From: Floricoccus tropicus
Lineage (GTDB): Bacteria; Bacillota; Bacilli; Lactobacillales; Streptococcaceae
Length of the DNA stretch: 64,000 bases
Direction: 5' to 3'
Assembly: GCF_001832905.1 (NCBI RefSeq)
Contig: NZ_MKIR01000012.1
Location: forward strand, 186,001 to 250,000
In this document: positions 1 through 8,299 of the stretch, one piece after another
Layout: every line of letters starts with the position of its first letter
Numbering within the stretch: the first letter of the stretch is position 1
Notes under the pieces: model-generated
What the model was told of the DNA's origin: nothing
Seen by the model: the letters and a program-made list of their open reading frames with translations, nothing else
Database searches by the model: none
Made by a program: the position numbers and the translations under genes

Positions 1-558
1 TCCTAATTTTTTATAAAAAGTTGTATTTTTATCTTCATTTGTTACTAAAGTCATATTTTTGGCACCATTTTTAATTACCATTGGAAAAATACAGTTTTCC
101 ATCATATGACTACCTAATCCTTCACCTTGCATTTCAATATCAACAGCAAGCATTTCTAAATGCCATGTATACTCATTCCTTTTTGTTTCACAGGGCTTTA
201 GACCATCATCTATACTTATTAGTAAAGATAAAAGAGGTCTACTAATAAAACTAGGTAAAAGTGACTTGCCTCCAGATTTAAGATAGTCAAATATCCCTAT
301 ATCTTTAGATTCTGGTTCAATAATCAAAGCCATAGATACAATTTTATCATTGATAGTTCCAACTACACCACATGAATTCCTTACATAACTTGTAACTAGC
401 ACTTTAAATAATTTTTTTATGTAAATGTAATAATCATCATGGCTGTTAAAACTAGCCTTTAATCCATTATAAAATAAGGGACAAAACTCAAATGCTCTAG
501 AAGTTAGGTCTGCAAGTCGTTCAGTATCCTCCATAGCTGCTACTCTGTATCTCACCAT
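1..558 (-). CDS. GNAT-family N-acetyltransferase, C-terminus cut by window edge
   Basis: The frame is open from an ATG at 558 to base 1, at least 186 codons. GGAGG at 571-575 sits about 12 bases upstream of the start. The product opens MVRYRVAAMEDTERLADL, a typical GNAT beginning, and carries the acetyl-CoA loop pattern QGEGLGSHM near residue 150. A late NTTFYKKLG segment matches the usual GNAT end (N..FY.k.GF), so only a short C-terminus is missing. It presumably acetylates a small molecule or peptide using acetyl-CoA in the cytoplasm; the substrate cannot be inferred. Confidence 0.8.
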   Translation of the reverse strand, partial: MVRYRVAAMEDTERLADLTSRAFEFCPLFYNGLKASFNSHDDYYIYIKKLFKVLVTSYVRNSCGVVGTINDKIVSMALIIEPESKDIGIFDYLKSGGKSLLPSFISRPLLSLLISIDDGLKPCETKRNEYTWHLEMLAVDIEMQGEGLGSHMMENCIFPMVIKNGAKNMTLVTNEDKNTTFYKKLG

Positions 559-608
559 TTATAAATATACCTCCACAAAAGAAATATAGCACTTTCTAAA
601 AAGAAGTA

Positions 609-640
609 CAAAAAAAGACCTAACCAAAAGATTAGGTCTT
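609..640 (-). terminator. intrinsic terminator of the small RNA
   Basis: The arms AAGACCTAA (615-623) and TTAGGTCTT (632-640) form a perfect 9-bp stem. A U-tract follows on the minus strand (611-616). Confidence 0.85.
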
Positions 641-772
641 ATGTGGCAAACTTTCATCCGTGGTAAGAAGGTTCACACAACTTACCAATATCTCATCAAT
701 CCTTGACGGGCTATGCCCTAGATATCCACTGCTTCGACGTGATTATAATAATCACGAATCGACTCATCGCAT
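610..772 (-). ncRNA. candidate structured small RNA, about 160 nt, family not recognised
   Basis: This interval lies between a near-consensus promoter (780-808) and a perfect terminator (609-640), and no frame in it encodes a plausible protein. It is rich in self-complementarity: CGTGATTA/TAATCACG flanked by TCGA on both sides (hairpin 1), ATATCT...AGATAT enclosing GGGC-ATA-GCCC (hairpin 2), and GGTAAG...CTTACC (hairpin 3), followed by the terminator. It could be a divergent 6S-like RNA or a lineage-specific regulator. I see no SRP, tmRNA, RNase P, T-box or known riboswitch consensus. A free-standing promoter and terminator argue for a stable trans-acting RNA rather than a leader. Confidence 0.65.
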
Positions 773-779
773 AAACAAG

Positions 780-808
780 ATTATATTATAATTAATCACT
801 TTGTGCAA
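780..808 (-). promoter_or_regulatory. sigma-A promoter of the small RNA
   Basis: The -35 TTGCAC (808-803), a 17-base spacer and the -10 TATAAT (785-780) lie on the minus strand. A second overlapping TATAAT is at 790-785. The -35 box lies inside the 3' end of the DUF488 gene. The expected transcript start is near 772. Confidence 0.8.
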
Positions 809-1163
809 GCCTCTTGTTTAAAAAGTCTTCTAGTACTAATCCATGATTATGTTGTCTATCTCTTGCACCGATTAATAAAAGCACATCTTCTTTCTTCAAG
901 ATTTCTCTTACAAAATTGACAAACTCATTACTTTTAGGATTTTTTGAAAGTTCGTCCAAATATAAACTAGAAAACTCAGCAAATTTTTCTGGTTCGTGAT
1001 TAAACCATTTTCGTAAGTCATTTGAAGGAGCAATATCTTTAGCCCAATAATCAAGATTTGCCCTTTCTTTAGACATTCCACGCGGCCAAATTCGGTCACA
1101 AAGAATTCTAAACCCAGAAGGAAAATCCTTGTCATAGATTCTGGTTAATATTATTTTTTTCAT
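792..1163 (-). CDS. DUF488 family protein (YeaO-like)
   Basis: The 123-residue protein matches the DUF488/YeaO family. The N-terminal pattern ILTRIYDK is followed by CDRIWPRGMSKE, then a conserved DLRKWFNHEPEKFAEF block, and LLIGARDRQHNH near the C-terminus. The function of the family is unknown. The protein is predicted soluble. An extended -10 (TGGTATAAT) lies upstream near 1190. The gene is monocistronic, and its 3' end carries the promoter of the downstream small RNA. Confidence 0.85.
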   Translation of the reverse strand: MKKIILTRIYDKDFPSGFRILCDRIWPRGMSKERANLDYWAKDIAPSNDLRKWFNHEPEKFAEFSSLYLDELSKNPKSNEFVNFVREILKKEDVLLLIGARDRQHNHGLVLEDFLNKRLAQSD

Positions 1164-1279
1164 AATAAATCTCCTCGTATTTGATAATTATTATACCAAT
1201 ACAACAATAAATATAAATTATCCCCCATAATAGTTAACTTTATGTTAAAATTGTAGTTGTCAATTCAAGGAGGACATAT

Positions 1280-1819
1280 ATGAATAAAACAACTCGAGAT
1301 TTAGCGCTAAGTGCAATTTTTGCAGCTCTAATCGGAATTCTATCACAATTTACAATTCCACTTGGTACTATCCCATTAACATTACAAACATTTGCAGTAG
1401 GGTTAGTTGTTACTATTTTAGGAACTAGAAACGGAACAGTTGCTGTATGTATTTATTTGATTATGGGAATGATTGGAGTTCCTGTATTTGCTGGTGGCTC
1501 ATCAGGTTTTGGAGCATTATTAGGACCAACAGGTGGTTTCTTAATCGGATTTATATTTAATGCTCTATCTACGGGGATAATTATAGATAAAACAAAATCA
1601 GATTATCTATGGGCAATTATTGCAAATATAATCGGCTCTTTCGTTACCTTATTCTTCGGTACAATATGGCTTAAATATAATTTAGACTTATCTTGGACAA
1701 AAGGTTTTGCTGCTGGATTCACTCCTTTTATTATTCCAGGATTAATAAAAGCCGCAGCTGCAGGTTATTTAGGTATTCTAATAAAAAACCGTATACCTAA
1801 AAGAATTATGGGTAACTAG
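1280..1819 (+). CDS. bioY: biotin ECF transporter S component BioY
   Basis: The 179-residue membrane protein has about six hydrophobic segments. It carries the BioY signatures FTIPLGTIPLTLQTFAV at residues 24-40 and GPTGGFLIGF near residue 82. BioY captures biotin and works with the shared ECF energy module, whose genes are not in this window. A good ribosome site (AAGGAGG) precedes the ATG, and its own terminator follows. GTTAAC-rich sequence upstream (about 1228-1260) could include a BirA-type site, but the second half-site is poor and I do not call it. Confidence 0.95.
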   Translation: MNKTTRDLALSAIFAALIGILSQFTIPLGTIPLTLQTFAVGLVVTILGTRNGTVAVCIYLIMGMIGVPVFAGGSSGFGALLGPTGGFLIGFIFNALSTGIIIDKTKSDYLWAIIANIIGSFVTLFFGTIWLKYNLDLSWTKGFAAGFTPFIIPGLIKAAAAGYLGILIKNRIPKRIMGN

Positions 1820-1844
1820 ATAACTTTTAATATAATTGTTAATG

Positions 1845-1877
1845 AGTGTGAATGTTATTAAAACATTCACGCTTTTT
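1845..1877 (+). terminator. terminator of bioY
   Basis: The arms GTGAATGTT and AACATTCAC form a perfect 9-bp core, extended by three pairs, with a T-run at 1873-1877. Confidence 0.85.
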
Positions 1878-1929
1878 ATATGTATCTATATATAAATGTT
1901 ATTTACTATATCGTAATTGCTCAATATAT

Positions 1930-1959
1930 AAAAAAGAACATTGGTCGAAACCAACATTC
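1930..1959 (-). terminator. terminator of the rplU-prp-rpmA operon
   Basis: A 10-bp stem (GAATGTTGGT/ACCAATGTTC on the minus strand, two wobble pairs) with a TTCG tetraloop is followed by a U-tract. Confidence 0.88.
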
Positions 1960-1972
1960 CTTATATTTTTAA

Positions 1973-2263
1973 TTAAGCTTTTTTAGCTACTGGATATACA
2001 GAAACTTGTTTTTTATCGCGGCCTTTACGTTCGAAACGAACAACACCTTCGATTTTAGCAAACAAAGTATCATCTCCACCACGACCAACGTTAGCTCCTG
2101 GATGGATATGAGTTCCACGTTGACGGTAAAGAATTGAACCACCAGTTACAGTTTGTCCATCAGCGGCTTTAGCACCAAGGCGTTTTGATTCAGAATCACG
2201 TCCGTTTGATGTAGAACCTCCACCTTTTTTATGGGCGAATAATTGAAGATTTAATTTCAACAT
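1973..2263 (-). CDS. rpmA: 50S ribosomal protein L27
   Basis: The 96-residue protein is a full-length L27 with conserved [17 protein letters not shown] and ILYRQRG.HIHPG blocks. It keeps the Firmicutes N-terminal extension [10 protein letters not shown] before HKKGGG, which the protease encoded just upstream (Prp) removes so that L27 can reach the peptidyl-transferase centre. It is the last gene of the rplU-prp-rpmA operon and has a strong AGGAGG site. Confidence 0.98.
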   Translation of the reverse strand: MLKLNLQLFAHKKGGGSTSNGRDSESKRLGAKAADGQTVTGGSILYRQRGTHIHPGANVGRGGDDTLFAKIEGVVRFERKGRDKKQVSVYPVAKKA

Positions 2264-2287
2264 TTTGAATTCCTCCTATTAGATTTT

Positions 2288-2605
2288 TTAAGCGAATTTT
2301 ACAAATTCACCATACTCAGCTATTACATCCTTTATCGCAAACTCAAAGTTTTGTAAAAGAATCTGAGCAACTTTATCCTGTTCTTCGTCTATATCAGTAG
2401 GCATTTCAATATATAAGTAGCCATCTTCCATCTCATAGAGCGGTTGTACGTCTGTAAGATTTTCAATACCATTACAAGTTGTTATACCAAGCACAGACAC
2501 AGCAGAACAGACAATATCATGACCAAAATCACCACTCATGGCGTGACCAGATATCTCGTAAGAAACAATTTTTCCTTGTTTCTTATTGATTTCAACTTTA
2601 ATCAT
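2288..2605 (-). CDS. prp: ribosomal-processing cysteine protease Prp
   Basis: The 105-residue protein belongs to the Prp/YsxB family. The catalytic pair is visible as H in SGHAMSGDFGHD and C in IVCSAVSVLG, with the conserved glycine-rich loop between them. Prp cleaves the N-terminal extension of L27. The substrate gene follows immediately and carries the matching LQLFA-HK site. The position between rplU and rpmA is the standard Firmicutes arrangement. Confidence 0.95.
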   Translation of the reverse strand: MIKVEINKKQGKIVSYEISGHAMSGDFGHDIVCSAVSVLGITTCNGIENLTDVQPLYEMEDGYLYIEMPTDIDEEQDKVAQILLQNFEFAIKDVIAEYGEFVKFA

Positions 2606-2617
2606 ACCAAGAGGTAA

Positions 2618-2929
2618 TTAAGCATTGATAGCTTTGATTACAACTTTTGTATAAGGTTGACGGTGTCCTTGTTTACGGTGAGAATGTTTTTTAGGTTTGT
2701 ATTTGAAAGTTACAACTTTCTTTTGTTTACCATGTTTTTCAACTTCACCAACTACAGTAGCACCTGATACGAATGGAGTTCCAACAGTAGTTTTTTCACC
2801 ACCAACAAGAACAACTTCATTAAAAGTTACTTCGCTCCCAGCTTCAACGTCTAATTTTTCAACGTAGATTGCTTGACCAACTTCAACTTTAACTTGTTTT
2901 CCACCAGTTTTTACGATTGCATAAGTCAT
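2618..2929 (-). CDS. rplU: 50S ribosomal protein L21
   Basis: The 103-residue protein is full-length L21, starting [19 protein letters not shown] and ending in the basic [17 protein letters not shown] tail that binds 23S rRNA. It is the first gene of the rplU-prp-rpmA operon and is preceded by an L21 leader. A GGAGG site lies just upstream. Confidence 0.98.
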   Translation of the reverse strand: MTYAIVKTGGKQVKVEVGQAIYVEKLDVEAGSEVTFNEVVLVGGEKTTVGTPFVSGATVVGEVEKHGKQKKVVTFKYKPKKHSHRKQGHRQPYTKVVIKAINA

Positions 2930-3069
2930 TGTGATTCCTCCTTATTAGATTTTTATATAAGGGCATTAACCCTTTAGTCAGACTCGCCTCAGGATGTGAA
3001 TAAATATCAATTTATTACTTAAACATCACTTCGTGCGGTTGCACTTCATGAAGGTATCACAAAGTCAAC
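2930..3069 (-). promoter_or_regulatory. L21 leader (cis-regulatory 5' UTR of rplU)
   Basis: The roughly 140-base leader contains the blocks GCAACCGCACGAAGTGATG and CTGAGGCGAGTCTGAC followed by AAAGGGTTAATGCCCTT. I recognise these as the Firmicutes L21 leader, which probably mediates autogenous control of the operon. The assignment is by memory of the consensus. Confidence 0.85.
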
Positions 3070-3075
3070 GTTGTT

Positions 3076-3104
3076 ATTCTATCATAAGTCAAATCCAATT
3101 TCAA
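3076..3104 (-). promoter_or_regulatory. promoter of the rplU operon
   Basis: TTGAAA (3104-3099), a 17-base spacer and TAGAAT (3081-3076) place the transcript start near 3069, at the 5' end of the L21 leader. The -35 lies within the upstream DUF1934 gene. Confidence 0.75.
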
Positions 3105-3456
3105 GCTTATAATCTGCAAATTTAAAATTATTTTGATTTAAACTATAATCAATTTTTACATGATTTCCATTTTTCTCAAATCTACTAGTATCCGTAGTTA
3201 AAAACTGTACACCAACTGGAGTCATTATAGTAGCCTCTGCCTGTCCTAAAATAAAGTTCATCTTAGTATTTTGCTCAGCAAATCTAGTAAGCATTAAACT
3301 TTCATCATTAAGTTTAATTACATTTTTAAAACCTTCTTCATCAACATAGGTCAAATAAATCCAACCATTTTTTTCGACCACTTGACCATCATGAATCTGT
3401 TCAATAACCTCTTCCTCACCATCAGCAAGGACAATATTTTTTATCTTAATTTTCAT
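3082..3456 (-). CDS. DUF1934 family beta-barrel protein
   Basis: The 124-residue protein resembles the DUF1934 (YwiB-like) family: a small, all-beta soluble protein with the patterns WIYLTYVDEE, NVIKLNDESLMLTR and TPVGVQFLTTDT. No catalytic motif is visible. Its start overlaps the end of acoB by 11 bases, so it is translationally coupled to the E1 genes, an unexpected partner for a dehydrogenase. The downstream rplU promoter starts inside its 3' end. Confidence 0.75.
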   Translation of the reverse strand: MKIKIKNIVLADGEEEVIEQIHDGQVVEKNGWIYLTYVDEEGFKNVIKLNDESLMLTRFAEQNTKMNFILGQAEATIMTPVGVQFLTTDTSRFEKNGNHVKIDYSLNQNNFKFADYKLEIGFDL

Positions 3457-4411
3457 GCATCAAACCTTCTATGGCCTCTAATATCTCATCATCAGTTGGA
3501 ATTAATTTCTCTTCTATAGATTGAGCGGCAGCAATTGGTGAAAACTTAGAACCAAGACGTTTTATCTTACCACTGAATCCCCCTTCAATAAGGCGACTTA
3601 ATATTTCAGCTGAAATACCTGATTTTTCAACACTCTCTGTCAGAATCAATACACGACTAGTTTTATTAGCTGAATCAAGCAAAGTTTCAACGTCCAGAGG
3701 ATTAATAGTTATGGGATCAACAATTTCAATGCTATAAGAAGTATCAATATTTTTTGCTATATTAACCATCCTACCTAAAGCGATAATAGTTAAATCATTA
3801 CCTTCTTTTACAACTCTTGCTTGTCCCAGAGGAACTTCATACATTTCTTCAGGGATATTAATATCAGACTCTATTTTATAAAGTGATTTTGGTTCAAAAA
3901 CAATTACCGGATTATTATTTTTAACAGCAGAAAGCATAATACCTTTTGCATCATAAGCATTGCTTGGCATTGCTACTATCAATCCTGGAATATGGGCAAG
4001 CCAATTTTCTAATGATTGAGAATGTTGTGGTCCTGCACCTGTCCCACTTCCACTCGCAGTTCGAAGAACCATAGGTACCGACTCTTTACCATTGCTTAAA
4101 AAATGAATTTTAGCTGCTTCATTAACAAGTTGATCAATAGCAACAGTTAAGAAATCAGAAAACTGGATTTCAAGAATTGGTCTTTTGCCTAGGATGGCCG
4201 AACCTGTCGCAATCCCCGTAATAGCTGCTTCACTAATGGGCGTTTCAAGAACTCGTTCTGGATATTTTTCAATGATTCCAGCTGTAGCTCCGAACCCGCC
4301 ACCATATGCTCCTACATCTTCACCCAAAAGATATGATTCAGGAATTGCATCAAGAATTTGATGAAGAGATTCATTTACAGCTTGCAAATATGTTAATTTT
4401 CTACTTTGCAT
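3446..4411 (-). CDS. acoB: 2-oxoacid/acetoin dehydrogenase E1 component, beta subunit
   Basis: The 321-residue protein is a full-length E1-beta of the pyruvate/acetoin/branched-chain dehydrogenase type: ESYLLGEDVGAYGGGFG near residue 20, ETPISEAAITGIATG, and VPMVLRTASGSGTGAGPQHSQS near residue 115. It forms an alpha2beta2 E1 with the adjacent acoA product and uses thiamine diphosphate to decarboxylate a 2-oxoacid or acetoin. Whether the substrate is acetoin or pyruvate cannot be told from sequence alone. It overlaps acoA and DUF1934 by 11 bases each. Confidence 0.9.
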   Translation of the reverse strand: MQSRKLTYLQAVNESLHQILDAIPESYLLGEDVGAYGGGFGATAGIIEKYPERVLETPISEAAITGIATGSAILGKRPILEIQFSDFLTVAIDQLVNEAAKIHFLSNGKESVPMVLRTASGSGTGAGPQHSQSLENWLAHIPGLIVAMPSNAYDAKGIMLSAVKNNNPVIVFEPKSLYKIESDINIPEEMYEVPLGQARVVKEGNDLTIIALGRMVNIAKNIDTSYSIEIVDPITINPLDVETLLDSANKTSRVLILTESVEKSGISAEILSRLIEGGFSGKIKRLGSKFSPIAAAQSIEEKLIPTDDEILEAIEGLMHEN

Positions 4412-5360
4412 AAACTTCCTCTTCTAACTTATCAATATCAATCACAGCTAAATCGTCATTCCAAGCCTTTTCAGCATCTGTAATCATCTCTTGATAAATT
4501 TTTTCATCTAAAAGCGCTAGTTCATCCAATGAAAAATCATATTCACTCAAGAGAATTTTTCGAAGGTTCAAAATGGGATCTTCGTATTTCAAAAATTCTT
4601 CCTTTGAACGATATTTTTCTGCATCACTTCTTGAATGACCGCGGAAGCGATAAGTCATTGCTTCAATTAAAACAGGCCCATCTTTCAGGTCTTCTTTTAT
4701 GTCTTTAAAAGCGTCAGCAACTGCCATAACACTTTGTCCATCGATACGGTAACTCTTCATATTATATGCTTGAGCACGCTCAGCTATCGTTCCTGAAATC
4801 ATCTTACTTGCATCACTAGACATGGCATACTGGTTGTTTTCAATTACAAAAGCTATAGGCAAATGCCAAATACTTGCAATATTCATAGTCTCATGAAAAG
4901 TACCTTCATTTGTAGCACCATCACCAGAGAAACATACCACGATATTTTCCTTATCGTCCATTTGAATGGCTTTCGCAAGTCCTAAGGCAATGGGGAAGTT
5001 CCCTCCAACAATTCCATTTCCACCCATATTTCCAATACTATAATCGCTGATGTGCATACTACCACCACGGCCACAATTAGTTCCTGTTTTTCTACCGAAA
5101 ATTTCAGCATACATCTTATATGTATCTGTTCCTTTGGCTATAGCATGACCGTGATTCCTGTGAGTAGAAAGTATAAAATCTTTGTCTGATAATTGGGAAC
5201 AAATGCCTGTAGCAACCGCTTCTTGTCCGTTATACAAGTGCGTTGTTCCATATAGCTTACCAGCCTTATTATAATCATCAAGAACATTTTCAAAGTCCCT
5301 GATTCGCAACATAGTTTCATACCAAGACAACACTACACTACGTTCATATTTATTACTCAT
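4401..5360 (-). CDS. acoA: 2-oxoacid/acetoin dehydrogenase E1 component, alpha subunit
   Basis: The 319-residue protein has the thiamine diphosphate fold of E1-alpha. The cofactor motif GDGATNEG starts at residue 147 and closes with ENN near residue 175. THRNHGHAIAKG and the conserved loop YRFRGHSRSD are also present. It heads the acoA-acoB-DUF1934 operon and has a typical AAGGA site. No E2 acyltransferase or E3 lipoamide dehydrogenase gene follows, so the complex must borrow these from elsewhere or act differently. An extended -10 (TGGTATAAT) lies near 5410. Confidence 0.9.
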   Translation of the reverse strand: MSNKYERSVVLSWYETMLRIRDFENVLDDYNKAGKLYGTTHLYNGQEAVATGICSQLSDKDFILSTHRNHGHAIAKGTDTYKMYAEIFGRKTGTNCGRGGSMHISDYSIGNMGGNGIVGGNFPIALGLAKAIQMDDKENIVVCFSGDGATNEGTFHETMNIASIWHLPIAFVIENNQYAMSSDASKMISGTIAERAQAYNMKSYRIDGQSVMAVADAFKDIKEDLKDGPVLIEAMTYRFRGHSRSDAEKYRSKEEFLKYEDPILNLRKILLSEYDFSLDELALLDEKIYQEMITDAEKAWNDDLAVIDIDKLEEEVYAK

Positions 5361-5504
5361 GATTTTCCTTTCTTTTAATTTTACATTTTTAAACGCGTAG
5401 CTTAATTATACCATAAACCAAGTTCATAAAAAAACTTATCAATTTAAAATTTCACAATAATTATTCATCTTTTTTTAATAAAAAACTCTAATTCTACTTG
5501 TTTA

Positions 5505-5532
5505 AAAATAAGAAACACTGTCTTCTTATTTT
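5505..5532. repeat. perfect 10-bp inverted repeat in the acoA/HD-protein divergent region
   Basis: AAAATAAGAA (5505-5514) and TTCTTATTTT (5523-5532) are separated by 8 bases. No gene ends here, so a terminator is unlikely; an operator or a leader hairpin is more plausible. The rest of 5361-5591 is AT-rich promoter sequence, with a TATAAT near 5566 facing the HD gene. Confidence 0.5.
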
Positions 5533-5591
5533 ATTATTATGGTGTCTTTTTATAAAAAATTTTCGTATAATGTAAAAAGGAGAGTTTAAAT

Positions 5592-6896
5592 ATGACTGAA
5601 AAAATTGAAAAAGTTTTCCGCGATCCAGTTCATAATTATATCCATGTTGACAACGAGATTATTTATGACTTAATTAATAGTGCTGAATTTCAGCGTTTAA
5701 GGAGAATAAAACAGTTAGGTACTAGTAGTTTCACTTTTCACGGTGCAGAACATAGCCGTTTTTCACATTGTTTAGGTGTTTACTATATTGCCAAAGAAAT
5801 AACGGAAATTTTTACAGAAAAATATCCTGATAAATGGGATGATAGTGAAAATTTAGTAACTTGGTGTGCTGCTCTTCTTCATGATGTTGGACATGGGGCA
5901 TATTCACATACTTTTGAGATGCTCTTTGATACTGATCATGAAGCAATTACAGTTGAAATAATTACCGATCCAAGAACAGAGATAAATGCTATTCTACGTC
6001 GTGTATCACCTGATTTTCCAGAAAAAGTAGCTAGTGTCATAACGCATGATTACCCGAATCAGCAAGTTGTCCAATTAATTTCAAGTCAGATTGACGCAGA
6101 TAGAATGGACTATCTATTAAGAGACGCTTATTATACTGGCGTAATTTATGGACAATTTGATTTGACCAGAATTTTACGTGTAATAATTCCTGTTGAAAAT
6201 GGGATTGCCTTTAAAGTTCAAGGAATGCATGCTGTGGAGGACTATATAGTAAGTCGTTATCAAATGTACATGCAGGTATACTTTCATCCAGCAAGTCGTG
6301 CTATGGAAGTAATACTGAAACAATTGCTAAAAAGGGCTAAATTTCTTTATGAACAAGATCCAACTTACTTCAAACTGACTTCTCCTAGATTAATACCATT
6401 TTTTGATGGTTCAAGTGATCTTTTTGACTATTTGGCACTTGATGATGGAGTTATGAATACATATTTTCAAAACTGGATGTCACATAGTGATAAAACTCTT
6501 GCAGACTTATCTACTTCTTTCATTAATAGAAAGTTATTGAAATCTGTTAAATTTGATAAAAAAGACGAAGACAAACTATTTCTTTTGCGAGATATTGTCG
6601 CTCAATGTGGCTTTGATCCCAACTATTATACTATGGTCAACTCAAATTTTGATCTACCATATGATTTTTATCGACCAAATTCGGAAAAACCACGCACACA
6701 AATTGAGATTCTGCAAAAGGATGGAAGTATGAATGAACTTTCGGAGCTCTCAACAATTGTTTCTGCTTTAGCAGGTACAACTCACGGTGATAATCGATTT
6801 TACTACCCCAAAGAAATTACTGCAGATAATACTTTATTCTCACATGAGAAAAAGGAATTTGAAAAATATATTAGAAATGAGACTTTTAAACCATGA
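5592..6896 (+). CDS. HD-domain phosphohydrolase (YwfO/dGTPase-like)
   Basis: The 434-residue protein begins with the typical EKVFRDPVHNYIHVD segment. It has the metal-binding HD-domain residues in EHSRFSHCLGVYY (near residue 55), LLHDVGHGAYSHTFE (near 97) and SSQIDADRMDYLLRDAYYTG (near 165). The family includes bacterial SAMHD1 relatives that hydrolyse nucleotides. Its exact substrate is unknown. It overlaps the next gene by 4 bases (ATGA) and starts a four-gene co-directional cluster. Confidence 0.9.
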   Translation: MTEKIEKVFRDPVHNYIHVDNEIIYDLINSAEFQRLRRIKQLGTSSFTFHGAEHSRFSHCLGVYYIAKEITEIFTEKYPDKWDDSENLVTWCAALLHDVGHGAYSHTFEMLFDTDHEAITVEIITDPRTEINAILRRVSPDFPEKVASVITHDYPNQQVVQLISSQIDADRMDYLLRDAYYTGVIYGQFDLTRILRVIIPVENGIAFKVQGMHAVEDYIVSRYQMYMQVYFHPASRAMEVILKQLLKRAKFLYEQDPTYFKLTSPRLIPFFDGSSDLFDYLALDDGVMNTYFQNWMSHSDKTLADLSTSFINRKLLKSVKFDKKDEDKLFLLRDIVAQCGFDPNYYTMVNSNFDLPYDFYRPNSEKPRTQIEILQKDGSMNELSELSTIVSALAGTTHGDNRFYYPKEITADNTLFSHEKKEFEKYIRNETFKP

Positions 6897-7705
6897 TCAA
6901 ACTTGTTGCCATTGATATTGATGGAACTTTATTGAACGATAAAAGAGAAATTACTGAAAATGTTAAAAATGCCATTCAAGATGCAAAGAAAGCTGGTGTA
7001 AAAATTGTGATTACAACTGGTCGACCTTTACCTGGTGTTAAGGATATTTTAGATCAGCTTAATCTACGAGAAGAGGGAGACTATGTTATCACTTATAATG
7101 GTGCATTGGTCCAAGCTACAGATACTGGTGAAGAATTCATTCGTGAGCCTCTGTCTAAAGAAGATTTTCTTGAAATTGAAACTGAATCACGTAGAATTGC
7201 TGTACATATGCACGCAATAACTTCTTCAGGAATATATACTGCAAACAGGAATATCGGACGATACAGCGTTCATGAATCTTTCCTTGTTAATATGCCACTT
7301 TACTATCGAACTGCCGAAGAAATGGGTGATCTTGAATTCGTAAAAATGATGTATATTGATGAACCTCAAATTCTTGATTCAGCGATTGAAAAACTTGACA
7401 AAGAATTTTATGAAAAATATACAATTGTTAAGAGTGCACCTTTTTATTTAGAAATACTTAATAAAAAAGCCAGTAAGGGAAATGCTGTAATGCATTTAGC
7501 TGATAAATTAGGAATCAAGGTTGAAGAAACAATGGCAATCGGTGACGAAGAAAATGATCGTTCAATGCTTGAAGTAGTTGGAAATCCTGTAGTAATGGAA
7601 AATGGAAATCCTGAAATAAAGAAATTAGCAAAGTACATTACTAAATCAAATAATGAAGATGGCGTTTCTCATGCAATTAAAACATATGTTCTAGAGGAAA
7701 AATAA
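6893..7705 (+). CDS. Cof-type HAD-superfamily phosphatase
   Basis: The 270-residue protein has all HAD motifs of the Cof/YidA subfamily: DIDGTLLND at residues 8-16 (motif I, nucleophile first D), TTGRP near 42, a C2-type cap, K in NKKASKGNA and GDEENDRSML near 220 (motif IV). It probably dephosphorylates sugar phosphates or related metabolites in the cytoplasm. It is coupled to the HD protein by a 4-base overlap. Confidence 0.92.
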   Translation: MIKLVAIDIDGTLLNDKREITENVKNAIQDAKKAGVKIVITTGRPLPGVKDILDQLNLREEGDYVITYNGALVQATDTGEEFIREPLSKEDFLEIETESRRIAVHMHAITSSGIYTANRNIGRYSVHESFLVNMPLYYRTAEEMGDLEFVKMMYIDEPQILDSAIEKLDKEFYEKYTIVKSAPFYLEILNKKASKGNAVMHLADKLGIKVEETMAIGDEENDRSMLEVVGNPVVMENGNPEIKKLAKYITKSNNEDGVSHAIKTYVLEEK

Positions 7706-7708
7706 GAA

Positions 7709-8281
7709 ATGGCAAGACCACAAGTAATTACAAAAGAAATGCTTCTAAAATATGGTGTTAACTTTGTTCAAAAATATGGGTTTAAAAATATCAGTTCAAG
7801 AAAAGTTGCTAACGAGTTCGGTATTTCGACCCAACCGATCTATAATTGTTTTAAGAATATGGCTGATTATAAAGAGGAAATTGTTGACTTCATCTATAAC
7901 AACATTTTTGACAAAGAATTAAAAAAGAAATATAATGAGAACCCTATTATCAATGACTCTATTGCGTTTGTACGTTTTGGTGAAAAGAATCCAAAGCTCT
8001 ATTTAGCAATGTTCATTGAGGGTACTTCAAATAATAGAAAAGTATTTCTTGATGATTTAGAGAACTACTATGAAATGATAAAAAAATACCCTGAATATAG
8101 TGATGTTAGTAATGATTTTATTGAAAACATTCATATGAAGAGCTGGATAATCACTAACGGATTAGTTGCATCTTCTCTTTCAGGCTTAAGAAAATATTCA
8201 ACTGAAGAACTTACTATTATGTTTGAAGAAATGATTAGAATTACATTTGAAAATCCTAATCATATAAAATTAGATAAATAA
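7709..8281 (+). CDS. TetR/AcrR-family transcriptional regulator
   Basis: The 190-residue protein has an N-terminal TetR helix-turn-helix (residues 7-50: YGFKNISSRKVANEFGIS, then PIYNCFKN) and an alpha-helical ligand/dimer domain. It starts three bases after the phosphatase and is followed by femX, suggesting co-transcription and perhaps control of this cluster. No clear palindromic operator was found upstream of 5592 apart from the inverted repeat at 5505. Confidence 0.88.
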   Translation: MARPQVITKEMLLKYGVNFVQKYGFKNISSRKVANEFGISTQPIYNCFKNMADYKEEIVDFIYNNIFDKELKKKYNENPIINDSIAFVRFGEKNPKLYLAMFIEGTSNNRKVFLDDLENYYEMIKKYPEYSDVSNDFIENIHMKSWIITNGLVASSLSGLRKYSTEELTIMFEEMIRITFENPNHIKLDK

Positions 8282-8299
8282 ATATACTTGGAGATAATA

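Noticed and set aside
610-772. Small RNA considered as T-box, SRP RNA, tmRNA or RNase P RNA
   Set aside because: None of the conserved cores of these families is visible, and the length does not fit tmRNA or RNase P RNA. 6S RNA is left open.
1225-1262. BirA operator upstream of bioY
   Set aside because: One GTTAAC half-site is present, but no second half at a proper distance is convincing.
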